Positions 48,633 to 56,673 are shown, numbered from the stretch's first letter. The stretch is 64,000 nucleotides of DNA from a virus (IMGVR_UViG_3300035145_003993:62001-126000); one strand, 5' to 3'. Notes: generated by a model not told the origin, from the sequence alone. Program-made: numbers and translations.

Positions 48633-48912
48633 TAAAAACTCTAGTCTTATTACAAAGATTAAAGAAAATGATTTAATTTCTTTAAGAAAAGGAATACCAT
48701 CTTATCCTGTTTATTTCAATAGAAATAATGTTTTTTCATTAAATTTTGATAAATTTATATCTTGTGAAGAAATCTTAATTGTTTTAAAAAGTATTTGTTT
48801 AAAAGGAAAACACGCATATAAATGTCTTTTAGATAATGAACTAGTTTACATATCAGATTTAAACAAAGCTCATTTAAAACTTAACGTTAGATTTTGTTTT
48901 ATTAAAGCATAG
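48622..48912 (+). CDS. Small early protein (96 aa)
   Basis: MKNNKNSSLITKIKENDLIS, LRKGIPSYPVYFNRNNVFSL, LLDNELVYISDLNKAHLKLN. Beta-rich with a KENDLISL barrel-like start. Unknown. Confidence 0.5.
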   Translation: MKNNKNSSLITKIKENDLISLRKGIPSYPVYFNRNNVFSLNFDKFISCEEILIVLKSICLKGKHAYKCLLDNELVYISDLNKAHLKLNVRFCFIKA

Positions 48913-48928
48913 AATTTTATTTTTTTAT

Positions 48929-48957
48929 GTGTATTTATTAATTAATAATGGTATGAT
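48929..48957 (+). promoter_or_regulatory. Early-type promoter
   Basis: GTGTAT, 17 bp, TATGAT, ATAT-CATC. Weaker match. Drives 48988-49753. Confidence 0.6.
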
Positions 48958-48987
48958 ATATCATCAATCAATAAAAAGGAATTTATT

Positions 48988-49185
48988 ATGAAAAAATTTT
49001 TTGCTTATAAAGGTAATCTAGATTTAGATACAGCAAAGAGAAAAAAAATTGGCAATACAAAATTTCATTTAAATTCATTAGATATTGCAAAAAAAAGATG
49101 TAATAGAATTTGGGGTGAAGGTAATTATAATTTGTATATTTTCGAAAACTTTAATGATAATAAAACTTTTTTAAAAGTAGATTAG
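48988..49185 (+). CDS. Family E-like small protein (65 aa)
   Basis: MKKFFAYKGNLDLDTAKRKK, FHLNSLDIAKKRCNRIWGEG, NYNLYIFENFNDNKTF. Same plan as 41341 (F-AY...K...A-x-K...NxYxIF). AAAAGGAATTT SD. Confidence 0.55.
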   Translation: MKKFFAYKGNLDLDTAKRKKIGNTKFHLNSLDIAKKRCNRIWGEGNYNLYIFENFNDNKTFLKVD

Positions 49186-49192
49186 AGGTAAT

Positions 49193-49462
49193 ATGAAGAA
49201 TAGTCAAAAACAAGATTTAGCTCTTATGTGGATTGATATCATGGAAGAATATAGCATTTTTCTAGATGGAGATTTGATTATTGGTGACGAATTAAATAAT
49301 TATTTTAATTACAAATATAATAAAGACAAAGACGAGCTAACAGTTAATTTTGAAGTTAATGAAGGTTCTGCTTATTTTAAAGTTTTTAATGCTTCAAGTA
49401 TAAGTAAGTCAAAAGTATCTTTTAATAAAATTGCTTTACTTCACCAACAACAATCAAGTTGA
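49193..49462 (+). CDS. Acidic small early protein (89 aa)
   Basis: MKNSQKQDLALMWIDIMEEY, LDGDLIIGDELNNYFNYKYN, ELTVNFEVNEGSAYFKVFNA. Preceded by GAGG. Unknown. Confidence 0.5.
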   Translation: MKNSQKQDLALMWIDIMEEYSIFLDGDLIIGDELNNYFNYKYNKDKDELTVNFEVNEGSAYFKVFNASSISKSKVSFNKIALLHQQQSS

Positions 49463-49471
49463 TAGTAAAAA

Positions 49472-49753
49472 GTGATAAAAAATATAAAAATTAGAGTTAC
49501 AACAGATTGTTTTGAATGTGATGATCTAAAAGATTTAGATGAAATTAGTTTAACCAATTTTTTTGATTTAAATACAAATATTAATCATCTTAGAGAAATT
49601 TCTTCAATTAAAATAAAAGACAATATCCTAACAGCTGTTAATAATGGAAAATTAGTTTGTATTGAGAATTTAGATATGACTTGGGAAAATTATTTTAAAA
49701 TTCTAGATAGCATATCAGATTTAAAAATAAATAACAATTTAAGTGTAAATTAA
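49472..49753 (+). CDS. Acidic small early protein, GTG start (93 aa)
   Basis: MIKNIKIRVTTDCFECDDLK, FDLNTNINHLREISSIKIKD, NLDMTWENYFKILDSI. The GTG start lacks a strong SD. Its end overlaps the next promoter's -35. Confidence 0.45.
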   Translation: MIKNIKIRVTTDCFECDDLKDLDEISLTNFFDLNTNINHLREISSIKIKDNILTAVNNGKLVCIENLDMTWENYFKILDSISDLKINNNLSVN

Positions 49754-49771
49754 ATTATTACATAATATAAT
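49743..49771 (+). promoter_or_regulatory. Early-type promoter
   Basis: GTGTAA, 17 bp, TATAAT, AATA-ATATAAAGG. Drives 49791-50765. Confidence 0.65.
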
Positions 49772-49790
49772 AATAATATAAAGGATCAAT

Positions 49791-49895
49791 ATGGAATGTT
49801 ATTACGATTACATTATAAGAATGTGTATTTGTTACGAAGAAGAAATTATTAATACTTCTTACAAAATTTTTAACTTAGGATTTTATTTGGTTTAA
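49791..49895 (+). CDS. Cys/Tyr-rich micropeptide (34 aa)
   Basis: MECYYDYIIRMCICYEEEII then NTSYKIFNLGFYLV. AAAGGATCAAT SD and first after the promoter. May be a leader peptide. Unknown. Confidence 0.4.
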   Translation: MECYYDYIIRMCICYEEEIINTSYKIFNLGFYLV

Positions 49896-49922
49896 ACTTT
49901 ATTTGAAAGGCAAGTAATCTAT

Positions 49923-50213
49923 ATGAAAACTATATTTTGTTTTTCTGTGGTTATTTCTGTGTTATCTGGATGTACAGATGCAGAATTTTCTAAAATAACA
50001 ACAATTGGTCAAAGATCTGAAGCAGTTTGTTTGAGTGGAGGGATTTTATCATTTCATGGTATATCAACAGGAAAAGTTAGTAATGAACAAAATAGTGATG
50101 GATATTATGCAGTTTGGAATGTTATAGAAGCTCCTTATTTTAAACACATAAAAAAAGGTGATATTACACCTCTAACATTATCAAGTGATTGTAACATTGC
50201 TTATATTGATTAA
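49923..50213 (+). CDS. Lipoprotein (96 aa)
   Basis: MKTIFCFSVVISVLSGCTDA: signal peptide with LSGC lipobox. The mature domain is beta-rich (ICLSG-like VCLSGGILSFHGISTGKVSN; GYYAVWNVIEAPYFKHIKKG). Cotranscribed with a second lipoprotein gene 8 bp downstream. Confidence 0.65.
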   Translation: MKTIFCFSVVISVLSGCTDAEFSKITTIGQRSEAVCLSGGILSFHGISTGKVSNEQNSDGYYAVWNVIEAPYFKHIKKGDITPLTLSSDCNIAYID

Positions 50214-50221
50214 AGGAAAAA

Positions 50222-50581
50222 ATGAAAAAGATTTTCTTACTATTAAGTTTTTTAATTGCCTGTGAAGCAGAATCCAAACTATCAGAAGAAGAATACAGAA
50301 GAATTGGTTATAAAGAATTTTTATGTAATAAGATAGACTTTATTGATACTAAAAGTGATAGTAACCCTTATTACAAAATATACTCTGAAGTAGAAGTTAT
50401 TGACAACAAAAAGTCTGGTTTAATATTAAGATGTTTTGATACATATAACTGTATACCAGAAGTTGTTTCTTATCAAGAAGTTATTTGTCAAAAATTATTT
50501 ATTATCGATAATAAAAAACCACTTTATAAAGAGTGGGATAATCATACAATTCTAGTTAATAATATAAAAACTATAAAATAA
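50222..50581 (+). CDS. Lipoprotein (119 aa)
   Basis: MKKIFLLLSFLIACEAESKL: short signal peptide with LIAC lipobox. The mature part has KEFLCNKIDFIDTKSDSNPY and paired Cys (LRCFDTYNC, VICQKL). Follows the previous lipoprotein; the pair probably acts in the host envelope. Confidence 0.6.
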   Translation: MKKIFLLLSFLIACEAESKLSEEEYRRIGYKEFLCNKIDFIDTKSDSNPYYKIYSEVEVIDNKKSGLILRCFDTYNCIPEVVSYQEVICQKLFIIDNKKPLYKEWDNHTILVNNIKTIK

Positions 50582-50630
50582 AATTAAATTTAACGATATA
50601 TAGTAATTCTATAAATAGAAAGGATTATTT

Positions 50631-50765
50631 ATGAGATATTTTTACGTTATACTAACATCAGTTTCTTTAGTTTCTTTATTTACTTTTTTAAATGAAAGCG
50701 AAATAGAAACTCAGCATTATGACATGTCTGAATATGAAATTACAATTACTCCTAGTAAGAATTAA
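50631..50765 (+). CDS. Single-TM small protein (44 aa)
   Basis: MRYFYVILTSVSLVSLFTFL then an acidic exposed tail (NESEIETQHYDMSEYEITIT). AAAGGATTATTT SD. Possibly secreted or anchored. Confidence 0.5.
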   Translation: MRYFYVILTSVSLVSLFTFLNESEIETQHYDMSEYEITITPSKN

Positions 50766-50781
50766 AATTTTTATTTTTTAT

Positions 50782-50810
50782 GTGTAAATTTAATCTTAAT
50801 TTAATATAAT
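50782..50810 (+). promoter_or_regulatory. Early-type promoter
   Basis: GTGTAA, 17 bp, TATAAT, ATAC-TATAAAT. 165 bp upstream of 50975, an unusually long leader. Confidence 0.65.
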
Positions 50811-50974
50811 ATACTATAAATAATTTTAAGACACTTTAATTAAATTATTGGTCTTAATAAAACAGTTTTAATAATAAACCTTTATTTTTAAGTCTGTATA
50901 TGTTTAGATTTCTTATAATATTTGATTTCTAAACTGCCCAAAAAATTTTTAACACGTTCTCTGAAAGGAATACA

Positions 50975-51361
50975 ATGGGAAATATTAATTTTGATACTAA
51001 TCGCTTTGTTGAAACTTCTTCTACTACACAAATTTCAAATGGTACAATGATGTTTATGGACACTATGAATCCAGGTGTTTATTACACAGCTAATAGAAAC
51101 GGTAATGTTAATCGAATTATTAAGACAAACGAACAAGTTGTGTCTACAAAAGATAATCAAACTACATTAACAACTTCAAGAAAGCGAACTCGTTATAATA
51201 GAATTAATTATCGTCAACCTAACAATGGATCTTTTATTCCACTACACCGTTTAAATGATCAACTTCGCCGAATTCAACAAGTTGCTGAAAATTATAATTA
51301 TCATGTAACTTATACTTATACTGACAGTCGAAACAATCAGATTCTTGTTACACCTCGATAA
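50975..51361 (+). CDS. Basic early protein (128 aa)
   Basis: SNGTMMFMDTMNPGVYYTAN, TTSRKRTRYNRINYRQPNNG, LNDQLRRIQQVAENYNYHVT. Basic, Asn/Thr-rich, with a long 5' leader. Possible relative of 37910. AAAGGAATACA SD. Confidence 0.6.
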   Translation: MGNINFDTNRFVETSSTTQISNGTMMFMDTMNPGVYYTANRNGNVNRIIKTNEQVVSTKDNQTTLTTSRKRTRYNRINYRQPNNGSFIPLHRLNDQLRRIQQVAENYNYHVTYTYTDSRNNQILVTPR

Positions 51362-51443
51362 AATTTATTATACATAGTTTATTTCTTTGATAAAATAAAA
51401 TTAGAGCTTCTTATGATAAAAAAATATTTTAAGAAGTTCATTT

Positions 51444-51516
51444 GGGCTTTTAGTGTAATGGTTAGCACGTCACTCTCATAAAGTGTTTAGTCTGGGTTCA
51501 AATCCCAGGGAGCCTA
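51444..51516 (+). tRNA. tRNA with CAU anticodon (Met or Ile2)
   Basis: 73-nt cloverleaf: acceptor GGGCTTT/GGAGCCT (G-U end pair), T-arm CTGGG-TTCAAAT-CCCAG, anticodon loop CTCATAA. The G-U terminal pair leaves open initiator-like, elongator Met or lysidine-modified Ile. CCA is not encoded. Confidence 0.88.
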
Positions 51517-51542
51517 TTTATTAAATTTTTTAAGAGTTTAAA

Positions 51543-51908
51543 ATGAAAAATAATATATGGTCTAGAAATAGACATGTACTTAAAAAAATAAAAAACCCTT
51601 CTAAAAGAAAATATGAGATTGAAATAGTAATACCTGAATTGACTTTTGAAGGTGATAAGAAAAAGCCAGATTTTGGTAAGCTTTGTATAAATTTTTGTCC
51701 TAATGACTGTGTTATTGAACTTAAATCTTTAAAAGAATATATCTACGAATTTAGAAATCAACTTTACTCATATGAAAGAATAATAAATGTAATTTTTGAT
51801 GATATTATGGAAATATATAATCCGAAAAGTTTAAGTATAATTTTAAGTACAAATCCAAGAGGTGGTATATCATCAAAATTAAAAGTCGATTCTGAAAATA
51901 ATGTTTAA
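51543..51908 (+). CDS. Early protein before ahcY (121 aa)
   Basis: [60 protein letters not shown]. Basic start, beta strands then a helix. 23 bp before ahcY, so probably cotranscribed with it. Not recognised. Confidence 0.55.
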   Translation: MKNNIWSRNRHVLKKIKNPSKRKYEIEIVIPELTFEGDKKKPDFGKLCINFCPNDCVIELKSLKEYIYEFRNQLYSYERIINVIFDDIMEIYNPKSLSIILSTNPRGGISSKLKVDSENNV

Positions 51909-51931
51909 AATATATAGATAAAGGAAAACAG

Positions 51932-53230
51932 ATGTTAAATAAAAATAACTTAGACTTTAAGATCAAAAACATAGATTTAGCTTCTTGGGGAAGAAACGAA
52001 GTAATACTTGCAGAAAAAGATATGCCAGGATTAATGTCTTTAAGAGAAAGATATGGAAAAACAAAACCCTTAACAGGAGCAAGAATTACTGGGTGTCTTC
52101 ATATGACAATCCAGACTGCAGTATTAATTGATACACTAATTGAATTAGGTGCTCAAGTTAGATGGATGACTTGCAACATTTTCAGTACACAAGATCACGC
52201 TGCAGCTTATATTGCAAGTAAAGGTATTCCTGTTTTTGCTTGGAAAGGAATGACTGAAGATGAATATGAAGAATGTTTAAATGATGTTTTATGGTTTGAC
52301 GATCAAGGGCCAAATATGATTTTAGACGATGGAGGAGATCTTACTAAATTTATAATAGAAAATCATTCTGATCTAATACCTAACATTAGAGGGGTCTCAG
52401 AAGAAACAACTACAGGGGTACTTCGTCTTAGAGAATTTGAAGAACAATTAAAACTTCCTTTTCCTGCGATTAATGTTAATGATTCTGTTACAAAATCTAA
52501 ATTTGATAATAAGTACGGTTGCAAAGAAAGTTGTGTTGATGCAATTAGAAGAGCAACAGATACAATGATGGCAGGAAAAGTTGCAACAGTTGCTGGTTAT
52601 GGTGATGTTGGAAAAGGATCAGCAGCATCATTAGCAGCTGCTGGATGTAGAGTTATTGTAACTGAAATTGATCCTATTTGTGCTTTACAAGCTGTTATGG
52701 ATGGATTTAAGGTAACTACAATGGAAGAAGCTGTTGTTGAATCTGACATAATCGTAACAGCTACCGGTAACTATAACGTTGTTAATAGTCATCACTTTAA
52801 TCAAATGAAAGACAATGTGATTGTTTGTAATATTGGACACTTCGATAATGAAATTGACGTTAAATGGTTAATAGAAAATGCTGAAGAAACAAATATTAAA
52901 CCTCAAGTTGATCTTTATAATTTAGATGGAAAATCAGTTATATTATTAGCTAAAGGTAGACTTGTTAATTTAGGTTGTGCAACAGGACATCCAAGTTTTG
53001 TAATGTCAGCTTCATTTACAAATCAAGTCCTTGCTCAAATTGAACTTTGGACGAAATCTTCTTTTTACGAGAATAAAGTTTATGTTCTTCCTAAAATCTT
53101 AGATGAAGAAGTTGCTCGACTACATTTAGAAAAAGTTGGTGCAAAACTTGATATATTAAGTGAAAATCAAGCTGATTATATTAATGTAGAAATAGATGGT
53201 CCTTTTAAAAATAAAGATTATAGATATTAA
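51932..53230 (+). CDS. ahcY: S-adenosylhomocysteine hydrolase (adenosylhomocysteinase)
   Basis: Full-length (432 aa) enzyme cleaving SAH to adenosine and homocysteine with NAD. Signatures: [69 protein letters not shown]-binding [55 protein letters not shown], and C-terminal Lys/Tyr end KNKDYRY. All appear intact. Rare in phages; it would relieve SAH inhibition of methyltransferases or recycle adenosine. It follows the 121-residue gene and precedes tRNA-Thr. AAAGGAAAACAG SD. Confidence 0.97.
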   Translation: MLNKNNLDFKIKNIDLASWGRNEVILAEKDMPGLMSLRERYGKTKPLTGARITGCLHMTIQTAVLIDTLIELGAQVRWMTCNIFSTQDHAAAYIASKGIPVFAWKGMTEDEYEECLNDVLWFDDQGPNMILDDGGDLTKFIIENHSDLIPNIRGVSEETTTGVLRLREFEEQLKLPFPAINVNDSVTKSKFDNKYGCKESCVDAIRRATDTMMAGKVATVAGYGDVGKGSAASLAAAGCRVIVTEIDPICALQAVMDGFKVTTMEEAVVESDIIVTATGNYNVVNSHHFNQMKDNVIVCNIGHFDNEIDVKWLIENAEETNIKPQVDLYNLDGKSVILLAKGRLVNLGCATGHPSFVMSASFTNQVLAQIELWTKSSFYENKVYVLPKILDEEVARLHLEKVGAKLDILSENQADYINVEIDGPFKNKDYRY

Positions 53231-53302
53231 ATAAAAAAATTATACAATTATTAATATAGTCATATAATAAAAATAGATTAATTAATTTTAATCTAAAAAC
53301 AA

Positions 53303-53375
53303 GCTGGTGTAGCTCAATTGGCAGAGCAGCTGATTTGTAATCAGCAGGTTAAGGGTTCAAATCCCCTCACCAGCT
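53303..53375 (+). tRNA. tRNA-Thr (UGU)
   Basis: 73-nt cloverleaf: acceptor GCTGGTG/CACCAGC, D-arm GCTC...GAGC, anticodon arm GCTGA-TTTGTAA-TCAGC, T-arm GGGG-type TTCAAAT loop. CCA not encoded. Confidence 0.95.
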
Positions 53376-53423
53376 TTCCCGTAATTAAACAATTACAGAC
53401 ACAGACACAGAAAGGAGTTTGAT

Positions 53424-53627
53424 ATGGGAGATTCAAATAAAAATGGTTACGAGATTCGTGAGAGTTTGCTTGGACTTGCAGTTGGAATTTTGGATACAAG
53501 AAATGCAACATTACGTGAAAACGAGTATATAAAGCCAGAAGGACAGCAACAAGAAATTCAACCTTACGATGTACAAGAAGTTTTACAAACTGCTGAAACA
53601 TTGTATCAATTCGTCTCCAAGAAGTAA
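53424..53627 (+). CDS. Conserved small phage protein (67 aa)
   Basis: NGYEIRESLLGLAVGILDTR, then NATLRENEYIKPEGQQQEIQ, helical. The YEIRESLLGLAxGIL pattern is familiar from small proteins of marine T4-like phages. AAAGGAG SD. Unknown function. Confidence 0.65.
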   Translation: MGDSNKNGYEIRESLLGLAVGILDTRNATLRENEYIKPEGQQQEIQPYDVQEVLQTAETLYQFVSKK

Positions 53628-53636
53628 TGAGTTTTT

Positions 53637-53804
53637 ATGCTGCATAAAGTAGTAAGATTATTATTGAGTTTACATGGAATTTTTCACGTTATTGAAACAG
53701 CGTTAAATCTATATGAAGGTGCTTATCTTAGTGCAGCATTAACTTTATTCTCTTCGATTATCATGTTACTTGGAGCTTATATTGATTATGATCATCACAA
53801 GTAA
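53637..53804 (+). CDS. Small membrane protein (55 aa)
   Basis: MLHKVVRLLLSLHGIFHVIE, TALNLYEGAYLSAALTLFSS, IIMLLGAYIDYDHHK. LHG...H-x-x-E...N-x-YE-x-AY and a C-terminal LGAxID...HH form a conserved pattern I associate with marine phage small proteins. Two TM segments. Confidence 0.6.
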   Translation: MLHKVVRLLLSLHGIFHVIETALNLYEGAYLSAALTLFSSIIMLLGAYIDYDHHK

Positions 53805-53810
53805 TTATGT

Positions 53811-53826
53811 CACCATGATCATGGTG
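53811..53826. repeat. Palindrome upstream of tRNA-Lys
   Basis: CACCAT-GATC-ATGGTG perfect inverted repeat just before the tRNA-Lys gene; may be an RNA-processing or weak termination signal. Confidence 0.45.
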
Positions 53827-53833
53827 TCACTTT

Positions 53834-53905
53834 GGGATATTAGCTCAATGGTAGAGCAGTGGACTTTTAATCCATTGGTTGTAGGTTCGAGTCCTACATG
53901 TCCCA
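53834..53905 (+). tRNA. tRNA-Lys (UUU)
   Basis: 72-nt cloverleaf: acceptor GGGATAT/ATGTCCC with one T-G pair, anticodon arm GTGGA-CTTTTAA-TCCAT, T-arm GTAGG-TTCGAGT-CCTAC. Confidence 0.94.
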
Positions 53906-53909
53906 TTCA

Positions 53910-53947
53910 GCATCCTTAGCTCAGTAGGAAGAGCAGTATACTTTACA
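53910..53947 (+). pseudogene. 5' half of a tRNA, interrupted in the anticodon loop
   Basis: GCATCCT acceptor, TA, D-arm GCTC-AGTAGGAA-GAGC, then GTATA-CTTTACA where the anticodon arm should close but does not. The stop codon of the endonuclease gene (53943-53945) lies in this loop. No matching AGGATGC 3' end is found nearby. Confidence 0.65.
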
Positions 53948-54785
53948 TATCAGAAAGATATTTTTTAACTAGTCTTCTTACATGAGTATGACTTATATCT
54001 AGATCTCTAGCAGCTTTAGAAACCCAACCCCAACACTTTTCAGTGTTTTTAATGTGATTTAATCTTGATTTAAGAAGGCTTTTAGCTTTTTCTTCTTTGA
54101 TTTTTAAATCATTTTTTCTTTTCGCTTTTCTTCTTTCAGACTTGTTTTTTCGCAATTCAAAGTCTATTTTAAAATTATCAAACTTATTCTTTCTTATTCT
54201 TTCAATTAAATTAGATAAAAAAGCATCATCGTAAACTTTTGAGTAATGAATCTCATACAACACCCAACCTTGTTCTTTAATTAAATCGTGCCTTTCTTGA
54301 TAATACTTTTTAAGAGACTTATCTTTATTGTAATGTTGCTCACCATTTACTTCTATTCCAAACATGACTTCAGGTATTGCAATATCAATAGAGAAAAATC
54401 TGTTTTCTAACGGCTGATATTCTTCAATGAAATCTATATTTTTTTTCTTAAGAAATTTCTTTAATTTTTCGCAAGGAATAGAATTAAATTTGTTTTTTGA
54501 ACGCCAAGGATGATTATCTGGATTTTCCTTAAGATACTTTTTTCTACTGTTAGATATTTTTTGTTTAAACTCTTTGGTATATACTCCTTTGTTAAAACAT
54601 TCTCGAGAGCAGTATTTTCTAACTGAGTTGGTTCTTGTATTTTTTATTGAAGTATTACAAGTCTTACAGAAAGAATCTTCAATGACTTTTTTATTTCCAC
54701 ACCATCTTTTATGATTGCCTGCTTCTTTTTTAGGTATCTCTTTTTCACATTTTTTACAATACATATTTATCCTTGGCTTGAACAT
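53943..54785 (-). CDS. Vsr-like (EDxHD/PD-(D/E)xK) homing-type endonuclease (280 aa)
   Basis: N-terminal Cys pairs (YCKKCEKEIPKK, WCGNKK; FCKTCNTSIKN, YCSRECF) form zinc fingers. The core FSIDIAIPEVMFGIEVNGEQ, HYNKD, KYYQERHDLIKEQGWVLYEI, HYSKVYDD matches the Vsr-like endonuclease fold used by phage free-standing and intron homing enzymes. The C-terminal AARDLDISHTHVRRLVKKYL is a helix-turn-helix for DNA recognition. It runs opposite to the tRNA cluster and ends in a tRNA anticodon loop, the sort of conserved target homing enzymes use. Confidence 0.8.
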   Translation of the reverse strand: MFKPRINMYCKKCEKEIPKKEAGNHKRWCGNKKVIEDSFCKTCNTSIKNTRTNSVRKYCSRECFNKGVYTKEFKQKISNSRKKYLKENPDNHPWRSKNKFNSIPCEKLKKFLKKKNIDFIEEYQPLENRFFSIDIAIPEVMFGIEVNGEQHYNKDKSLKKYYQERHDLIKEQGWVLYEIHYSKVYDDAFLSNLIERIRKNKFDNFKIDFELRKNKSERRKAKRKNDLKIKEEKAKSLLKSRLNHIKNTEKCWGWVSKAARDLDISHTHVRRLVKKYLSDM

Positions 54786-54861
54786 ATAATAAATATGATT
54801 AGATCAATGCTAATGCAAAATTAATTTAACAATAAATAAAAAAATAATAATATAATCGTAT

Positions 54862-54948
54862 GCCTTCTGCATCCCCACTGGTCTTCTAAGCCGGCCTCAT
54901 CAATCTAGGGGAATTGGAGAGTGTGAGGTTCGAATCCTCCAGGAGGTG
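54862..54948 (+). pseudogene. Degenerate tRNA-Arg(UCU)-like remnant
   Basis: GCCTTCT (54862) can pair with AGGAGGT (54941); a good Arg-type anticodon arm CTGGT-CTTCTAA-GCCGG is at 54878-54894 and a TTCGAAT T-loop at 54928-54934. The D-arm is missing and the variable region is about 30 nt. Looks like fused tRNA pieces. Confidence 0.5.
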
Positions 54949-54959
54949 CTTAAGCCCAA

Positions 54960-55020
54960 GAGTTCTGGTTCGAGTCCAGATAGGCGTATTGGTCGTAGGT
55001 TCAAATCCTACCGGGTGTAC
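54960..55020 (+). pseudogene. Two tandem tRNA 3'-end fragments
   Basis: T-arms TCTGG-TTCGAGT-CCAGA at 54964-54980 and GTAGG-TTCAAAT-CCTAC at 54995-55011 are perfect, each followed by about seven acceptor-strand bases (TAGGCGT, CGGGTGT), but no 5' halves precede them. Confidence 0.65.
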
Positions 55021-55096
55021 TACAAATACTTATATTCACGCAATCATATAAAAATTGGTGGCCTGATTTATTTAAATAGAAATTAAAATATTTTAA

Positions 55097-55125
55097 GTGT
55101 AATTCAAAATAAATTTTGATATAAA
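55097..55125 (+). promoter_or_regulatory. Early-type promoter
   Basis: GTGTAA, 17 bp, TATAAA. Drives 55168-55842. Confidence 0.6.
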
Positions 55126-55167
55126 TCTTATATACTTTAAAATAATTCAAAATAAATAGGATAAAAA

Positions 55168-55557
55168 ATGAAATTTTTAATTGACGAAGACGTATTATTT
55201 TCAACATCACCTCAAGAATTAAATGTAATTAAAAATAATCTAAGAAAAATTTTTTTAGAAATTCATGAAATAAAAAAGTGGAAATGGGAATTTTCTAAAG
55301 AAACAATTCAAGTTTGTATTAGAGATGGAAAATCATATCAAGACAATTCGGAACATTCAAAACCTACACTTTGGATTGCTTTAATTTGGGCTAATAGGAA
55401 AGGATCAACAAGATCTCCTGAAGAAGATAGAGAAATTTTTATTTCGAAAAGTACTATGTCTAAACCTTATTCTGAACAGAATGTATATACGTATCATTCT
55501 TATTCTGATTTGTTACAAAAATATAATTCAGGTAATTTAAATTTAATTATCAGATAA
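55168..55557 (+). CDS. Early protein (129 aa)
   Basis: MKFLIDEDVLFSTSPQELNV, WKWEFSKETIQVCIRDGKSY, ALIWANRKGSTRSPEEDREI. Soluble; an internal IWANRKGSTRSPEED loop looks functional. AGGATAAAAA SD. Not recognised. Confidence 0.55.
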   Translation: MKFLIDEDVLFSTSPQELNVIKNNLRKIFLEIHEIKKWKWEFSKETIQVCIRDGKSYQDNSEHSKPTLWIALIWANRKGSTRSPEEDREIFISKSTMSKPYSEQNVYTYHSYSDLLQKYNSGNLNLIIR

Positions 55558-55587
55558 ATATTTATCATATAAACAAGGAATATATTT

Positions 55588-55842
55588 ATGATAAATGAAG
55601 AACTAAATAAATCTGATCTTAGAAAAATAAAATCTTTAATTAGACAAGAAATTAAGGATTTCGAAAAAGAAACCTTAGAAAAAAAAGTAAAATATATAAT
55701 TAAAAAAGATTTTAAAAATATTGAAAATATAGATAAAGATTTTGATAAAAAAGTAGAAGAAATTACAAAAGACGTTATGCAAGCTTTTCATGATCTTCTT
55801 TACAAAGAAAAATATATTTTAAAAACAAAAGTTAAAAAATAA
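55588..55842 (+). CDS. Charged helical phage protein (84 aa)
   Basis: LRKIKSLIRQEIKDFEKETL, EKKVKYIIKKDFKNIENIDK, ITKDVMQAFHDLLYKEKYIL. Fits a family of small charged helical proteins I recall from marine phages (IKxEI...ITKxVxxxFxxLLW). Unknown function; AAGGAATATATTT SD. Confidence 0.6.
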   Translation: MINEELNKSDLRKIKSLIRQEIKDFEKETLEKKVKYIIKKDFKNIENIDKDFDKKVEEITKDVMQAFHDLLYKEKYILKTKVKK

Positions 55843-55846
55843 AAAA

Positions 55847-55875
55847 GTGTAATTAGATATAATTCATATTATAAT
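55847..55875 (+). promoter_or_regulatory. Early-type promoter
   Basis: GTGTAA, 17 bp, TATAAT, GACA-CATAATTT. Drives 56002-56934 after a 120-bp leader. Confidence 0.75.
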
Positions 55876-56001
55876 GACACATAATTTAACTCTGTTTATA
55901 ATTTATTAATTGATACATTGAAATCTATTAATTAAAATAAAAATCATTAACAGATCTTATTTAGATGTTATTTTGATTTTAAAAGTTAAAAGGAGTTTTT
56001 A

Positions 56002-56181
56002 ATGTCTAAAAGTAAAAAAACAGAAGAAAAATTATATAAATGCCTACATTGTAAAAAAAAATTAGTTTCTTTTCATTTTCATGTTTGTAGCAAATCCCAT
56101 CAAGAATATTTTGGTTGCAAATTTTGTGATGACTGGTGTATAAAGTGTAAAAAAGATTGGAATGACTGTAATGAAACTTAA
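56002..56181 (+). CDS. Cys-rich zinc-finger protein (59 aa)
   Basis: KCLHCKKKLVSFHFHVCSKS, HQEYFGCKFCDDWCIKCKKD, W-NDC: four C-x2-C-type pairs in 59 residues, so one or two zinc sites. AAAGGAG SD. Overlaps the next gene by 11 bp. Possibly a transcription or adaptor protein. Confidence 0.6.
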   Translation: MSKSKKTEEKLYKCLHCKKKLVSFHFHVCSKSHQEYFGCKFCDDWCIKCKKDWNDCNET

Positions 56182-56404
56182 TAAGATATTTTTTGACGGA
56201 AAAGGCTACTTAAGAAAATGTATAGAATTAGAAGAATATCTTGATGATGAATTATTTAAAATTTGTTCAAGATTTAATTTTATTCCAATTGATAGTATAT
56301 CATTTGAGAAATATCAACCACAAACTTATTGTGATATTGTAATAAATGGATATCACATTGAATCTGTAAGTATAGAGCATCTTTATACACAAATACCACA
56401 ATAA
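56171..56404 (+). CDS. Small early protein (77 aa)
   Basis: The ATG at 56171 is chosen because GGA lies 9 bp before it; an ATG at 56162 abuts the GGA. MKLNKIFFDGKGYLRKCIEL, FNFIPIDSISFEKYQPQTYC, DIVINGYHIESVSIEHLYTQ. Unknown. Confidence 0.5.
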   Translation: MKLNKIFFDGKGYLRKCIELEEYLDDELFKICSRFNFIPIDSISFEKYQPQTYCDIVINGYHIESVSIEHLYTQIPQ

Positions 56405-56430
56405 ACTCTTAAATAGTAAAGATTTTAAAA

Positions 56431-56670
56431 ATGAAAAATTCAGAAATTAAAAAGTTCTTCAAGAATATTAAAAACTTAAATTTAAGTAATATTGAAAAAA
56501 ACAAAATGATGGAAATGATGCAAGTTAGAGGTATAAATAAAATAAATAAAAAAATGTCTTATAGTAATTTAAAAAGTATCTTAAACAAAAAGAATGGAAA
56601 AATTACTAATTTAGTTTTAGGACCTGAATGGTCGAAATTAATTTTTGTAGATATAAACATAGAAATATAA
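56431..56670 (+). CDS. Basic helical small protein (79 aa)
   Basis: MKNSEIKKFFKNIKNLNLSN, KMMEMMQVRGINKINKKMSY, LVLGPEWSKLIFVDINIEI. Basic N-terminal two-thirds. Unknown. Confidence 0.5.
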   Translation: MKNSEIKKFFKNIKNLNLSNIEKNKMMEMMQVRGINKINKKMSYSNLKSILNKKNGKITNLVLGPEWSKLIFVDINIEI

Positions 56671-56673
56671 AAT

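Noticed and set aside
51380-51931. A SAM/SAH riboswitch before ahcY
   Set aside because: The 23-bp gap before ahcY cannot hold one, and I see no SAH-riboswitch-like conserved core upstream of the preceding gene; the tRNA occupies most of the space.
53941-53947. An ochre-suppressor tRNA with UUA anticodon
   Set aside because: The loop CTTTACA would give UUA, but the gene is cut there and the stem does not close, so the original anticodon is unknown.
53910-55020. Split tRNAs joined in trans
   Set aside because: The acceptor strand of the 5' half (GCATCCT) does not pair with any of the 3' fragments (AGGAGGT, TAGGCGT, CGGGTGT), so decay is the simpler reading.
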